64,000 bases of DNA from Ruminococcus sp. AM36-2AA (GTDB lineage: Bacteria > Bacillota > Clostridia > Lachnospirales > Lachnospiraceae), in the NCBI RefSeq assembly GCF_003461955.1, contig NZ_QTYB01000015.1, positions 23,145-87,144 on the forward strand, given 5' to 3'. The notes under the pieces were generated by a model that was not told the DNA's origin, did no database searches, and worked only from the letters and a program-made list of their open reading frames with translations. The stretch's first letter is position 1. Every line of letters starts with the position of its first letter. This document shows positions 17,767-28,013 of this stretch, one piece after another. The position numbers and the translations under genes were made by a program.

Positions 17767-18462
17767 TTTTTTCTCGGATTCTCTGGCAGCATTTTCCGCA
17801 CGGATGGTACGGATAATTGCCATTCTCTGATTCTCCAGATGGTGAAAAGAAATATCCTGTGCTTTCTGCACATCACCCTCCCGGATCGCTTTTACCAGTT
17901 CTTCATGCTCGCTGACAAGGAGATTTCTGGTCTGCTCTTCCTTCAGATATTCCACACGGTAGCGGTACATCTGCTCGCGGAGATTATTCAGTACCTGGTT
18001 CAGACGCTTGTTATCGGAAGCCTGGTAAATGATCTCATGGAACGCCACATCCGCCTCCGCAAGACGAACAAGATTTCCCTCTGCTTTTGTTTTCTCGAAC
18101 TCTTTAGCTGCTACCCAGAGCCGTCCAAGCTCCTCCTCTGTGATCAGCTTACATGCCTTTTCTATGGCTACATTCTCAAGCGCGATACGCACCTCAAGAA
18201 CATCGTTCAGATCTTTTTCGGTGATGCTTGCAACCTGGGCTCCCCGGCGTGGGATCATCACTACAAGGCCTTCCTGCTCCAGCTTACGCATGGCCTCACG
18301 CACCGGTGTTCTGCTGACACCCAGACGCTCTGCAAGAGCGATCTCCAGAAGTCTCTCCCCCGGTTTCAGTTCTCCTTTCAGAATTGCCTGCCTCAAGGTG
18401 TTAAAAACAACATCCCGAAGTGGCAGATACTCATTCATATCCACAGAAAAATCACTTGTCAT
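17761..18462 (-). CDS. GntR-family transcriptional regulator (FadR/FCD subfamily)
   Basis: 233 residues from ATG 18462, chosen for GGAGGAG just upstream; the longer frame lies inside ispE. An N-terminal winged helix (~15-80, with LAERLGVSRTPVREAMRKLEQEGL as recognition region) is joined to an all-helical FCD effector domain. That domain has the usual metal ligands spread over ~100-210 (AFHEIIYQAS, HEELVKAI, HHLENQ). FCD regulators bind small carboxylates or sugar acids. The start overlaps the ispE stop by 11 bases, so the two are cotranscribed, though a metabolic link is not obvious. Confidence 0.88.
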   Translation of the reverse strand: MTSDFSVDMNEYLPLRDVVFNTLRQAILKGELKPGERLLEIALAERLGVSRTPVREAMRKLEQEGLVVMIPRRGAQVASITEKDLNDVLEVRIALENVAIEKACKLITEEELGRLWVAAKEFEKTKAEGNLVRLAEADVAFHEIIYQASDNKRLNQVLNNLREQMYRYRVEYLKEEQTRNLLVSEHEELVKAIREGDVQKAQDISFHHLENQRMAIIRTIRAENAARESEKKE

Positions 18463-19333
18463 TTGTAACTCCTCCATCCCTGTTGTAAATATCCGTGGCA
18501 AATACTGTTTTTGCCAGTCCGCTCTTTCTGAGACTTCTGGCTGCCGCCGCCATCTTATCTCTGTTATCAAAAATACCAAATACCGTTGGACCGCTTCCGC
18601 TCATCACCGCTTTCAGCGCTCCTTTTTCTTCCATGAGTTCTTTGATATTTCCAATTACAGGATACTGACGGATAATTCCAGGCTCAAATACATTCTCCAT
18701 TTTTGATGCCATGGCATAAAGATCACCGTCCTCAATATCCCTGATAAGTCCATCGATATCCGGATGTTTCCCGATTCCTGCCAGATTGAGATTTTCGTAG
18801 GCGGTTTTTGTGGAAACATTGATTCCCGGTTTTCCTACCAGCACATAGCATTCCGGAACTTTCGGAAGTCGCTTCAGCTTCTCACCGATTCCCTCTGCAA
18901 GGGCTGTTCCACGCATGATACAGTACGGAACATCTGCTCCTACCTTCACTGCGCGCTCCATCAGCTGCTCTTCCGTCAGGCCCAGATGAAACATCCGGTT
19001 CACACCTACAAATGCAGCCGCAGCATCAGAGCTTCCGCCTGCCATACCTGCCGCTACCGGAATGAACTTGCGAAGTTTAATGGAAAGTCCCTCTTCTATT
19101 TCAAATTCTTCCATCAGCATCTCTGCTGCTTTATATACAAGATTTCGGCTGTCAGTGGGAATAAACGGAAGATTGGTTGTCAGCACGATTCCCGGCCGTT
19201 TCGTCTTTCTGATATCCAGGATATCATACATACGGATGGTCTGCATGATCATGCGTACCTCATGATAGCCGTCCTCTCTCTTCCCCAGAACATCAAGTCC
19301 GAGATTGATCTTTGCCATTGCTTTTAAACGCAT
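18452..19333 (-). CDS. ispE: 4-diphosphocytidyl-2-C-methyl-D-erythritol kinase
   Basis: 293 residues. A GHMP kinase of the MEP isoprenoid pathway (EC 2.7.1.148). AKINLGLDVLGKREDGYHEV at the N-terminus binds substrate, PAAGMAGGSSDAAAA (~90-105) is the ATP loop, and MSGSGPTVFGIF near the C-terminus is the third GHMP motif. Start at 19333 is favoured over the ATG 12 bases upstream because GGAGGGG lies inside that extension. First gene of a unit with gntR. Confidence 0.95.
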   Translation of the reverse strand: MRLKAMAKINLGLDVLGKREDGYHEVRMIMQTIRMYDILDIRKTKRPGIVLTTNLPFIPTDSRNLVYKAAEMLMEEFEIEEGLSIKLRKFIPVAAGMAGGSSDAAAAFVGVNRMFHLGLTEEQLMERAVKVGADVPYCIMRGTALAEGIGEKLKRLPKVPECYVLVGKPGINVSTKTAYENLNLAGIGKHPDIDGLIRDIEDGDLYAMASKMENVFEPGIIRQYPVIGNIKELMEEKGALKAVMSGSGPTVFGIFDNRDKMAAAARSLRKSGLAKTVFATDIYNRDGGVTNDK

Positions 19334-19375
19334 AAGCCCCTCCATTTGTACTTTGTATACAGTATTTATATGTAT

Positions 19376-19404
19376 ATTTTATATGATTTTTGCAGTCTTT
19401 TCAA
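19376..19404 (-). promoter_or_regulatory. ispE-gntR SigA promoter
   Basis: TTGAAA-17-TAAAAT on the minus strand, ~43 bases before the ispE start. Confidence 0.65.
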
Positions 19405-19447
19405 CAGCAAAATTTTCCAGCTTTTTTCATTTTCTGCTGTTTTTTTC

Positions 19448-21016
19448 TCATTTGATCTGTCCTTCTACTTTTTTCACCACAAGAAGCGGTGTTCCCGGAG
19501 ATGGCTCCTGATTTTCCTTAAGCCCGTTCAGAGTGCAGATTTCTTCAATGGATGTATGATATTTTCTTGCGATATCCCACAGCTCATCTCCCGGTTTTAC
19601 CATATAGATCAGGATTCCCGGCATAGCCTGGATCTTTTTCATATCCAGAGGTTTTTCTTCCACTTTGTCAATGATAAATACGGGTTCCCGGATGACTGCA
19701 AGAAGATTCAGGCCCACTGACGCCCGGATCTCGATCTCATTTCCGTCCGCCATGGCTGCAGAAAGCTGTTCCAGTTCTGCCTTTAACCGGTAGCTGCTGT
19801 CCGGCCGAATTCCTCTCGCTTCCACCACATGAGAAAACGGGATCATGGCCTCCATGGAGTAAAAAGGCATACTGTCGTTTCCGATAATATACAGGATCTT
19901 CAGCATGATCACTCCATCTGCCTGCACTCCGTTTTCCACGATCCTGGTCTTATCGATCTTTACTTTTCCCTGGCTGTGACAGAGCTGGAGGATTTTCCCC
20001 TGGGTTTCTTTTACCTGAATGCGGTCAGTGATCCGGCATCTGGAGAAATTCCGCACCAGAAGTTTTTCCAAAACTTCATTTTTCCCTTCCGGAACGCATT
20101 CCCGAAGTGGTGTATACACATCTGTAACCAGTGAATATTCTTCCTCCCGGAAAAATTTCATATCCAGTTCCAGCACTACATCAGAAACCAGTATCCGTTC
20201 CTCTCCATCTGCATCCGGCTTTACTTCCAGGCTCTGGTGCATCACGGAAACTTCAATATCCGGGATCAATTCTTCTGTACAATCCGGACATTCCACTTCT
20301 CCTGAAAAAGGAAGTGAATATTCCAGCCACTGTACCGGTGTCTCTGTATCTTCTGATTCGTACAGTACAAAAACCGTCAGCTCTCCCCTTGCTTTTACGA
20401 TGTTTTCTTCCGGTTTCAGATCCAGTCCCCGTATATCCATGGTATACCAGATCAGGCCGGAAATGTCCGGACGGTTGGAAGCAATGGTATATTCATCCTT
20501 AACACGCAGGGTATCTTTTTTATGTACGGTAAGTCCCAGAAATCGGACTGTTTTCTTTCTGACAGAGATATCCGTAGCATCCAGCGCTACCGGAAGACGA
20601 ACCTGCTCCGTCTCATCTACTGCTCCATAAAATGTTACCAGTGCTTTGATATTCAGCTTTCTGGAATGGATCAGCCGGATGGTAAGATCCTCAATCTCCC
20701 ACTTCAGGCACAGTTTATCTCCATTTACAATGTCTTTCAGGTTCAGTGTTTCCTCAAACGGCAATTTTGCCGTAATGCTGCTGATAATTCCGTTTTCTTC
20801 TCCCACATAAAGAATATCTACCTGCAGATCTCCTCTCAGGATCCCTTTTCCGTCAGCAAGATGGACATCATCCATACTGATCCTTCCTTTATACTGGATC
20901 AGCCTTCCCACATCCGGTTTCGCATCTGGTACATTAAAATCTTCATCAAAGGTGATCTGGCTTTTTGCCCTGCTTTTTTCTTTCAGTATCTGCATGATCT
21001 CCTTCTTTAATTCCAC
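19448..21016 (-). CDS. sipL: SpoIVA-interacting spore morphogenesis protein, DUF3794 + LysM
   Basis: 522 residues. Repeated DUF3794 beta domains fill ~20-440 (conserved ITFDEDFNVPDAKPDVGRLI at the start). A C-terminal LysM domain follows at ~473-518 (IYMVKPGDELWDIARKY). This is the layout of Clostridioides difficile SipL, which binds SpoIVA and attaches the coat to the forespore surface; LysM is the SpoIVA contact there. There is no signal peptide, fitting a mother-cell protein. It follows a PrcB-like lipoprotein gene by 27 bases, and a SigE-like sequence precedes that gene, consistent with mother-cell expression. Confidence 0.88.
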   Translation of the reverse strand: MELKKEIMQILKEKSRAKSQITFDEDFNVPDAKPDVGRLIQYKGRISMDDVHLADGKGILRGDLQVDILYVGEENGIISSITAKLPFEETLNLKDIVNGDKLCLKWEIEDLTIRLIHSRKLNIKALVTFYGAVDETEQVRLPVALDATDISVRKKTVRFLGLTVHKKDTLRVKDEYTIASNRPDISGLIWYTMDIRGLDLKPEENIVKARGELTVFVLYESEDTETPVQWLEYSLPFSGEVECPDCTEELIPDIEVSVMHQSLEVKPDADGEERILVSDVVLELDMKFFREEEYSLVTDVYTPLRECVPEGKNEVLEKLLVRNFSRCRITDRIQVKETQGKILQLCHSQGKVKIDKTRIVENGVQADGVIMLKILYIIGNDSMPFYSMEAMIPFSHVVEARGIRPDSSYRLKAELEQLSAAMADGNEIEIRASVGLNLLAVIREPVFIIDKVEEKPLDMKKIQAMPGILIYMVKPGDELWDIARKYHTSIEEICTLNGLKENQEPSPGTPLLVVKKVEGQIK

Positions 21017-21043
21017 AATTGGTTCCCCTTTCTCAGAATTTTT

Positions 21044-21463
21044 TTACCTGCCGCTTCCCTCTGTGAACGTTACCGGTTTTTTCTGCCTTGAGGTTTTTAT
21101 CACAATACAGGGATACGATGGTACTCCGGCTTCTTTCAGATCTTCCGGGCCAAGAAGTCTTGTAACAAAAAAAAGCCCGTTACCGGATTCTCCAAGTTCT
21201 TCCACCTGGATACTGTAACCTCCGCTCATCTGCCGGCCATATCCCTTTACAAGATACAGGTCTTCTCCAGTTTCATAACTTAACTGAAATTCTTTTTCCT
21301 TTTTTTCTTCCATGATCCGGGAAAGTTCCTCCGGGATATCGGACTTTTCTACCACTGTATAGGCAATCGGTTTCCGCTCTTCTTCCTCGATCCGGACGAA
21401 ACGGCAGCCGGAAAGCAGAAAAGCCGTTATTACAGCAATTAGCAGAAAAACTGATCTTTTCAT
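21044..21463 (-). CDS. Lipoprotein with PrcB_C-like domain
   Basis: 139 residues. Lipoprotein signal ending in LLSGC (Cys ~20). The rest matches the short PrcB C-terminal domain pattern: YTVVEKSDIPEEL, then GYGRQMSGGYSIQVEEL and PSYPCIVIKT. In Treponema PrcB is part of the dentilisin protease complex, but most Firmicute proteins with this domain have no known role. Its position directly before sipL suggests production in sporulating cells, which is inference. Confidence 0.75.
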   Translation of the reverse strand: MKRSVFLLIAVITAFLLSGCRFVRIEEEERKPIAYTVVEKSDIPEELSRIMEEKKEKEFQLSYETGEDLYLVKGYGRQMSGGYSIQVEELGESGNGLFFVTRLLGPEDLKEAGVPSYPCIVIKTSRQKKPVTFTEGSGR

Positions 21464-21503
21464 AATCCCCTCTTTTATCAGCAGCCTGCATTACTCAGTA
21501 TTT

Positions 21504-21532
21504 ATTCTATGTAATCCGGGAAAGATTTATTG
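21504..21532 (-). promoter_or_regulatory. Candidate SigE-type promoter of the prcB-like/sipL unit
   Basis: CATAGAAT (21511-21504) differs at one base from the SigE -10 CATACAAT. CAATA lies 16 bases upstream. Low-confidence reading. Confidence 0.3.
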
Positions 21533-21558
21533 CAACTATCGAAAATTCTTCGTATAAT
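21530..21558 (+). promoter_or_regulatory. plsC SigA promoter
   Basis: TTGCAA-17-TATAAT on the plus strand, ~48 bases before the plsC start. It overlaps the divergent candidate promoter. Confidence 0.7.
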
Positions 21559-21605
21559 GGTGTCAGAATGCAAAACTGCATCACAATATAGAAAGGACAG
21601 AAGAC

Positions 21606-22346
21606 ATGATTCGATTTATACTTGTCTGTATCGTTGTCATCGCTTATCTGGTGCTGACGATCCCGGTTCTTCTGGTGGAATGGATCATCGGCAAATTCTC
21701 TCCAATGACCAAGGATATCAGCTCTCTGCGTATGGTACAGGCCATATTTAAATTTATCCTGTGGATCACAGGTGCCAAGGTCACCGTCATCGGTGAAGAG
21801 AATGTCCCGAAAGATCAGGCTGTTCTCTATGTGGCGAATCACAGAAGTTATTTTGACATTCTGCTGACCTACAGCCGCTGCCCGATCCGTACCGGTTATG
21901 TTGCAAAGAAAGAAATGGAACGTTACCCGCTGCTTTCCAACTGGATGCGTAACCTCTACTGCCTCTTCCTTGACAGAGAGGATATCAAACAGGGACTGAA
22001 AACCATCCTTCAGGCGGCAGATTATGTAAAATCCGGAATCTCCGTATGCATCTTCCCGGAAGGAACCAGAAACAAAAACGCAGATGAAACCGATATGCTG
22101 TCATTTCATGACGGTAGTTTCAAGATCGCAACCAGAGCAAAGAGTCCGATCATTCCTATCGCGATCAGCAATTCCGCAAACATCTGGGAAGCCAATTTTC
22201 CAAAGATGTCTCCTACTCATGTGGTAATTGAGTACGGCAAACCAATCATTCCATCTGAGCTTGACCGGGATACTCAGCGTCACCTGGGTGCGTATACTCA
22301 GAATATTATCAAAGAAATGCTTATTAAAAACAAAGAGCTGGTGTGA
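21606..22346 (+). CDS. plsC: 1-acyl-sn-glycerol-3-phosphate acyltransferase
   Basis: 246 residues. Makes phosphatidic acid from lysophosphatidic acid at the inner membrane face (EC 2.3.1.51). One N-terminal membrane helix (~3-23). Catalytic NHRSYFD (H-X4-D, ~79) and FPEGTR (~151) motifs are intact. The ATG follows AGAAAGGA. Single-gene plus-strand unit with its own promoter and terminator. Confidence 0.92.
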   Translation: MIRFILVCIVVIAYLVLTIPVLLVEWIIGKFSPMTKDISSLRMVQAIFKFILWITGAKVTVIGEENVPKDQAVLYVANHRSYFDILLTYSRCPIRTGYVAKKEMERYPLLSNWMRNLYCLFLDREDIKQGLKTILQAADYVKSGISVCIFPEGTRNKNADETDMLSFHDGSFKIATRAKSPIIPIAISNSANIWEANFPKMSPTHVVIEYGKPIIPSELDRDTQRHLGAYTQNIIKEMLIKNKELV

Positions 22347-22368
22347 TCCATGAATCACATCAGCTTTT
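22336..22368 (+). terminator. plsC terminator
   Basis: AGCTGGTGTGAT pairs with ATCACATCAGCT and is followed by TTTT. The stop codon lies inside the hairpin. Confidence 0.7.
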
Positions 22369-22393
22369 CTCGTTTCCGTTGGTTATTTTTTAT

Positions 22394-24496
22394 TTACTTT
22401 TCAGGAACGTCTGTTTCCCCCCCCCCGATTGTTGGGATAGTATCTATATATTCTTTTCGAATATCTTCTGACATGGATTTAAAGAGCTGTTCTTTTGTCT
22501 TTTCATAGCCTTCAAATTCTGAAGTGGCGCTTCCGCTGTCTGCAGTTTCTGCACGTTCTTCTGACATTGTAGTCATTTCTTCTTTCAGACGGCCCTGAAT
22601 ATCTTTCAGACATTCCAGGAGGAGCGGATTAAAAGTTCCACATTCTCCATTCAGGATCATCTCAACCGCTTTCTCATGGGAATAAGCTTTCTTATATACA
22701 CGATCACTGATCAGCGCATCATATACATCAGCCAGTGCAACTACCTGTGCAGAAATCGGGATTTCTTCTCCCTTCAGTCCATCCGGATAACCTTTTCCAT
22801 CGTAGCGTTCGTGATGCCATCTGCAGATGTCATGGGCAATCCGAACCAGCGGTTCGTTTTTATAATATTCCAGGCTCTCCAGCATGGAGGCACCGATGGC
22901 ACTGTGTGTCTTGATAACCTCGAATTCCTCTTTTGTCAGTTTGCCCGGTTTATTCAGGATCTTGTCATCAATACCAATCTTTCCGATATCATGAAGAGCA
23001 GATGCTGTAACAATCATTCTTCTTACAGAGCTGGACAGATCATACTGATCCGTTTTCTGTATCAGCCTTTCCAGAATCAGTTCTGTGATAATGTTGATAT
23101 GCAGAACATGAGCACCGCTTTCACCATTTCTGAATTCCACGATCTGGCTTAAGATGCTGATCATCATACGGTTATTTTTTTCTTTCTCGTAAATCTGATC
23201 TGTGACAAGAACCAGAAGTCTTCTCTGTTTCGCATACAGAGTAATGGTATTATAAACACGCTTGTATACAACCTGCGCATCAAACGGTTTCTTGATATAA
23301 TCTGCAACTCCCAGATCAAAGGCCCGTCTTACATAAGAAACAGAGTCCTCCCCGGAAATCATGATAACCGGAATATCCTCGATCCAGTTTCTTTCGTTCA
23401 TATAACTCAGTACACCGAATCCATCCATTACGGGCATTACCAGGTCAAGAAGTACAAGCGAGATTCCGGTTTCATACTGTCTCAGAAGCTTGATGGCTTC
23501 CTCGCCATTGGTCGCTTCCAGAATATCATAATCTGCTCCAAGCATTTCCGACAAAATGCAGCGGTTCATCTCGGAATCATCTACGATCAGGATCGTCAGC
23601 CTTGTTTTATCCTGCAGAAGGATCTCCTGTGCGCTGTTTCTTCCTGCAATCTCATTTTCACTGATCACGACCATATTTTTGCGCTGTTTCGCACGATACA
23701 TAAACTTATCTGCACGAAGTACTGCTTCTCCCAGTTTTTCTCCGGTAGAAAGTACTCCGCCAATACTTACTGACAACTTCAGCTGAGAATATCCAGGTAC
23801 TCTGGCTGCATGAACTTCTTCCTGGATTTCCTTCAGTTTCTTGGTAAAATTATCCACATTGATGTCCGGTATCAGCAGAAGAAATTCATCTCCTCCGAAA
23901 CGAACAACCTTGTCTGTCTTACGTGCATGTCGACGGATAACCTCCACAACTACCTTTAATGCTTTATCACCTGCATCATGTCCATAGGTATCGTTATAAA
24001 GTTTAAAATCATCCAGATCCACCATAGCCACGCCGGCAGAACTCTCCAGATTTCTGACCTTATCCTCATAATATCTTCGATTAAAAACACCTGTAAGAGC
24101 GTCTTTATACAATTCATCCGCATATCCACTGAGTTCTGCAAGAAGATTCTCTCTGTCTTCTGAATCAATGATATCGTCATCTTCCAGATTATTGATCATT
24201 TCCATGATATATGGTTTGCCATCAATATTCAGATATTTGGAAATTACCTGATAAACTTTAGAGTCTACTATTTCTATTTTTGTTTTCTGGCGTTTTTCTT
24301 TCAGTGCTTTTCTGGAAATACAGTTAGTACATCTTTCGTCCTTACCCCATATGGAATAGCACTGACATGGGGGCTCTATTCCTTCTCCTGTTTCCAGTGT
24401 TTCTCCATCCAGCAGACGTACAATAGAAAAAACCTGCTCCAGCTGCTGCTTCATCTCCTGTACTTCCTGCATTGTCATGATATCTTTTGTCCCCAT
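22394..24496 (-). CDS. Hybrid cyclic-di-GMP enzyme: Cys-rich N-domain, GGDEF, receiver, HD-GYP
   Basis: 700 residues, no membrane segment. A PAS-sized N-terminal region carries a Cys cluster (44, 46, 56, 59; PPCQCY and ERCTNC) that could bind metal or sense redox. GGDEF (201-205) is intact, so cyclic-di-GMP synthesis is likely. A receiver domain follows (IVDDSE, phosphoacceptor Asp ~351 in LLDLVMPVMDG). The HD-GYP-type domain has LHDIGK (~501-506) and HHERYDGKGYPDG (~561-573), so it should degrade the same messenger. One protein may thus switch between making and breaking c-di-GMP. The last codons run through a G10 tract (22417-22426). Confidence 0.92.
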   Translation of the reverse strand: MGTKDIMTMQEVQEMKQQLEQVFSIVRLLDGETLETGEGIEPPCQCYSIWGKDERCTNCISRKALKEKRQKTKIEIVDSKVYQVISKYLNIDGKPYIMEMINNLEDDDIIDSEDRENLLAELSGYADELYKDALTGVFNRRYYEDKVRNLESSAGVAMVDLDDFKLYNDTYGHDAGDKALKVVVEVIRRHARKTDKVVRFGGDEFLLLIPDINVDNFTKKLKEIQEEVHAARVPGYSQLKLSVSIGGVLSTGEKLGEAVLRADKFMYRAKQRKNMVVISENEIAGRNSAQEILLQDKTRLTILIVDDSEMNRCILSEMLGADYDILEATNGEEAIKLLRQYETGISLVLLDLVMPVMDGFGVLSYMNERNWIEDIPVIMISGEDSVSYVRRAFDLGVADYIKKPFDAQVVYKRVYNTITLYAKQRRLLVLVTDQIYEKEKNNRMMISILSQIVEFRNGESGAHVLHINIITELILERLIQKTDQYDLSSSVRRMIVTASALHDIGKIGIDDKILNKPGKLTKEEFEVIKTHSAIGASMLESLEYYKNEPLVRIAHDICRWHHERYDGKGYPDGLKGEEIPISAQVVALADVYDALISDRVYKKAYSHEKAVEMILNGECGTFNPLLLECLKDIQGRLKEEMTTMSEERAETADSGSATSEFEGYEKTKEQLFKSMSEDIRKEYIDTIPTIGGGETDVPEK

Positions 24497-24598
24497 TCTT
24501 CTTCCTTTGCTTTACCTGTCCATAGTATTCCATTTCATTTTTATTACCTATTATATCTATGATATCACTAATTTTTTTTAAAGTATAGTGAGAAATAT

Positions 24599-24641
24599 AA
24601 AAAAACCATATCCATGTCGATTTTTAGACATGTGATATGGT
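24599..24641 (-). terminator. pflA terminator
   Basis: ACCATATCACATGTC pairs with GACATGGATATGGT and is followed by seven T on the minus strand. Confidence 0.8.
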
Positions 24642-24649
24642 TATGAGCA

Positions 24650-24682
24650 AGTAGCGAAGTGGATTGCGAATATCCGCTTGAC
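24650..24682 (+). repeat. Intergenic repeat, GCGAAG-GGATTGCGAATATCCGC type
   Basis: Copy of the short element whose best other copy is at 28498-28533; they agree at 29 of about 31 bases. It lies between the pflA stop and its terminator. Confidence 0.6.
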
Positions 24683-24707
24683 CCGAAGCCTGCCTCAGAT
24701 ATGTGCG

Positions 24708-25457
24708 TTAATGTGTACCTGCTCCCAAGATTTTCTCCGCATTTTCAATCCGTTCTTTTGTTGGAGGATTAATACCTTTCAACGGATAGTCAAGATGAAG
24801 GTTTTCCCATTTGAAAATTCCGAGCGTATGATACGGAAGAACTTCCACTCTCTCTACAGTTTTCAGCGTACCGATAAAATCAGCCAGGCGATGAAGGTAA
24901 TCGTCACGATCATTGCGCTCCGGTACCAGTACATGGCGAATCCACATGGCTATGCCCATATCGGAAAGTTTCTTCGCCATGGCAAGGATATTTTTGTTGG
25001 TACATCCTGTGAGGATCTTGTGCTGTTCCTCATCAATATGTTTGATATCCAGCATGACAAGATCTGTATATTTCATCAGCTCTTCCCATTTTTCATGCCA
25101 TGGGCCCTCTTCTGTGTAAGGATTGCCGCTGGTATCAAGTGTTGTGTGGATTCCAAGTTTCTTGGCTTTCTTAAAAAGCTCAGTGAGGAAATCGATCTGT
25201 AACAGTGGCTCGCCTCCACTCACAGTAATACCGCCCTTACTTCCCCAGTAAGAGCGGTATCGACATGCTTTTTCAAGCAGCTCATCTGCTGTGTACTCCG
25301 TTCCTGTTTTCATTTGCCAGGTGTCCGGATTGTGGCAGAACTGGCAGCGCATGGCACAGCCGCTCAAAAAGATCACATACCGGACTCCTGGTCCGTCAAC
25401 AGAGCCGAAGCTCTCCAGTGAGTGGACGTAGCCAGTGATTTTTTTCTGGTCGTCCAT
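24708..25457 (-). CDS. pflA: Pyruvate formate-lyase activating enzyme (radical SAM)
   Basis: 249 residues. Radical SAM activase that sets the glycyl radical on PflB (EC 1.97.1.4). The cluster motif CAMRCQFCHNPDTW (Cys ~30, 34, 37) gives CxxxCxxC, and ISGGEPLLQ-like GITVSGGEPLLQ follows. Downstream of pflB by eight bases in the same operon, the usual order. Confidence 0.96.
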   Translation of the reverse strand: MDDQKKITGYVHSLESFGSVDGPGVRYVIFLSGCAMRCQFCHNPDTWQMKTGTEYTADELLEKACRYRSYWGSKGGITVSGGEPLLQIDFLTELFKKAKKLGIHTTLDTSGNPYTEEGPWHEKWEELMKYTDLVMLDIKHIDEEQHKILTGCTNKNILAMAKKLSDMGIAMWIRHVLVPERNDRDDYLHRLADFIGTLKTVERVEVLPYHTLGIFKWENLHLDYPLKGINPPTKERIENAEKILGAGTH

Positions 25458-25465
25458 ATTTTTTA

Positions 25466-27727
25466 TTACATCCTTTCGTGGCAGGTTCTTGCGATAACGT
25501 CAAGCTGCTGCTCTCTTGTAAGGTCGATGAACTTAACAGCATATCCGGAAACACGGATCGTGAAGTTTGCATACTCCTCTTTTTCCGGATGCTCCATAGC
25601 ATCGATGAGTTTTTCTTTACCGAATACGTTTACATTGAGGTGATGTGCACCACGGTCAAAGTATCCGTCAAGTACATTTACAAGGTTCTCTGTACGCTCT
25701 TCCTCAGAATGTCCAAGGGCATCCGGGTTGATGGTCTGAGTATTGGAGATTCCGTCAAGGGCATCCTCATAGTCAAGTTTTGCAACAGAGTTCAGGGAAG
25801 CAAGAAGTCCGTTCTGCTCTGCGCCGTAAGACGGGTTAGCTCCCGGTGCCAGAGGCTCACCGGCTTTTCTTCCGTCCGGAAGAGATCCTGTAGCTTTACC
25901 ATATACAACGTTGGATGTGATGGTAAGGATGGATGTGGTTGGCTTGGAATCACGATAGGTATGGATGTGTTTCAGTTTCTCAAGGAATGTGGAAAGCAGT
26001 GTTGTTGCGATCTCATCTGCTCTGTCATCATCGTTACCATAGCGTGGGAAGTCACCCTCAACCTGGAAGTCTGTTGTGATTCCGTCCTCGTCACGGATTG
26101 CTTTTACTTTTGCATATTTGATAGCGGAAAGGGAATCTACTACATGTGAGAATCCGGCGATACCAGTTGCAAAAGAACGGTCAACCTTTGTATCAATGAG
26201 TGCCATCTCAGCTGCCTCATAGTAGTATTTATCATGCATGTAGTGGATCATGTTCAGTGTTCCAACATACAGATGTGCAAGCCAGTCCATCATCTGGTCG
26301 TATTTCTGGATTACTTCATCATAGTCAAGGTACTCGGAAGTGATCGGCTGGTACTGTGGTCCTACCTGCTGTTTTGTCTTCTCGTCAACACCACCGTTGA
26401 TCGCGTAAAGAAGGCATTTTGCAAGGTTTGCACGAGCGCCGAAGAACTGCATCTCTTTACCTGTCTCTGTAGCAGATACACAGCAGCAGATGCTGTAGTC
26501 ATCGCCCCATACCGGACGCATAACATCATCGTTCTCGTACTGGATGGAACTTGTTGTAACAGAGATGTCTGCTGCATATTTCTTGAAGTTCTCAGGCAGT
26601 CTTGAAGAATAGAGAACAGTAAGGTTCGGCTCCGGAGCCGGTCCCATATCCTCAAGTGTATGAAGGAAACGGTAGTCGTTCTTTGTTACCATGGAACGTC
26701 CGTCCTGTCCCATACCTGCTACTTCCAGAGTTGCCCATACCGGGTCACCGGAGAAGAGCTGATTGTAAGACGGGATACGGGCAAATTTAACCATACGGAA
26801 TTTCATTACCATGTGGTCAACAAGCTCCTGTGCCTCTTTCTCTGTAAGAGTTCCGTTCTCAAGGTCTCTCTCAATATAGATATCAAGGAATGTGGAGATA
26901 CGTCCAACACTCATTGCAGCTCCGTTCTGAGTCTTGATCGCTGCAAGATATCCAAAGTACAGCCACTGGAATGCTTCTTTTGCGTTCTTGGCCGGCTGGG
27001 AAATATCAAAGCCATAGATCTGAGCCATTTCTTTCATCTTCTTCAGAGCACGGATCTGATCTGCGATCTCCTCACGAAGCTGGAAGTCATAACGTCTCAT
27101 ACCCTGACGGTCGCATGCTGCGAAGTCTTTCTCTTTGCCTGCGATCAGGTAATCAATTCCGTAAAGAGCAACTCGTCTGTAATCACCTACGATACGTCCA
27201 CGTCCGTAAGTATCCGGAAGTCCTGTAAGGATCTTGTTGTGACGTGCTCTCTTCATCTCCGGTGTGTAGATATCGAATACACCCTGATTGTGTGTTTTGA
27301 ACTCATAGTTATTGAAAACATCTTTGATCTTGTCGCTTACGTGATATCCGTAAGTCTCGCATGCCTGCTCTGCCATTTTGATTCCGCCGTATGGCATGAA
27401 AGCACGTTTCAGAGGTTTGTCTGTCTGAAGACCTACAACCTGCTCCAGATCTTTGAGCTCCGCATCGATATATCCAGGACCGTATGCTGTAATTCCTGTT
27501 ACTACCTCTGTCTCCATATCAAGAACGCCGCCTTTAGCACGCTCTTCTTTCTGAAGCTCCTGAAGTTTGCCCCAGAGTTTGTCTGTTGCCTCTGTTGGCG
27601 CTTCCAGGAAAGAAGCATCTCCGTCGTATGGTGTATAGTTCATGCTGATGAAATTACGAACATCGATCTTCTCTTTCCAACGATCGCCTTTGAATCCGTT
27701 CCACTGCTCGAAATTAACTTTTGCCAA
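25466..27727 (-). CDS. pflB: Formate C-acetyltransferase (pyruvate formate-lyase)
   Basis: ~753 residues. Splits pyruvate with CoA to acetyl-CoA and formate in anaerobic fermentation (EC 2.3.1.54). The cysteine pair is in [12 protein letters not shown] (~410), and the glycyl-radical site is RVSGYAV (~725) near the C-terminus. The start is uncertain: AAAGGA fits TTG at 27727 with eleven bases between, whereas the ATG at 27739 touches it. Followed by pflA. The promoter is at 27820-27848. Confidence 0.96.
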   Translation of the reverse strand: MAKVNFEQWNGFKGDRWKEKIDVRNFISMNYTPYDGDASFLEAPTEATDKLWGKLQELQKEERAKGGVLDMETEVVTGITAYGPGYIDAELKDLEQVVGLQTDKPLKRAFMPYGGIKMAEQACETYGYHVSDKIKDVFNNYEFKTHNQGVFDIYTPEMKRARHNKILTGLPDTYGRGRIVGDYRRVALYGIDYLIAGKEKDFAACDRQGMRRYDFQLREEIADQIRALKKMKEMAQIYGFDISQPAKNAKEAFQWLYFGYLAAIKTQNGAAMSVGRISTFLDIYIERDLENGTLTEKEAQELVDHMVMKFRMVKFARIPSYNQLFSGDPVWATLEVAGMGQDGRSMVTKNDYRFLHTLEDMGPAPEPNLTVLYSSRLPENFKKYAADISVTTSSIQYENDDVMRPVWGDDYSICCCVSATETGKEMQFFGARANLAKCLLYAINGGVDEKTKQQVGPQYQPITSEYLDYDEVIQKYDQMMDWLAHLYVGTLNMIHYMHDKYYYEAAEMALIDTKVDRSFATGIAGFSHVVDSLSAIKYAKVKAIRDEDGITTDFQVEGDFPRYGNDDDRADEIATTLLSTFLEKLKHIHTYRDSKPTTSILTITSNVVYGKATGSLPDGRKAGEPLAPGANPSYGAEQNGLLASLNSVAKLDYEDALDGISNTQTINPDALGHSEEERTENLVNVLDGYFDRGAHHLNVNVFGKEKLIDAMEHPEKEEYANFTIRVSGYAVKFIDLTREQQLDVIARTCHERM

Positions 27728-27819
27728 TTTGTTGCACATCCTTTCTTTGTTCTGTTTCAATGATTATTCGTTCACTGCCCGCGCAGTTAGTAATATATAA
27801 CATTTCTCATGACGACCAT

Positions 27820-27848
27820 AAGATACCAGATTCAGATTTTAAAGTCAA
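27820..27848 (-). promoter_or_regulatory. pfl operon promoter
   Basis: TTGACT-17-TATCTT on the minus strand, ~90 bases before the pflB start. Confidence 0.7.
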
Positions 27849-28013
27849 CAGATTGGATGTATGTTTTTTATAATATACAAGGGATTGTACTATTGATAAA
27901 ATTAATGATAAAATTGTACTAGATATTGTACATTGTGGGCGCGTCTGGAGACGCACTTCGCAGTGGGTTTTGCCCTGCCCGGGCGGGACGCTTTCGCTGC
28001 GGGCGGATTTGTT

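Noticed and set aside
26660..27763. 367-residue plus-strand ORF
   Set aside because: Antisense shadow of pflB, rich in Cys and Ser codons that mirror the real gene.
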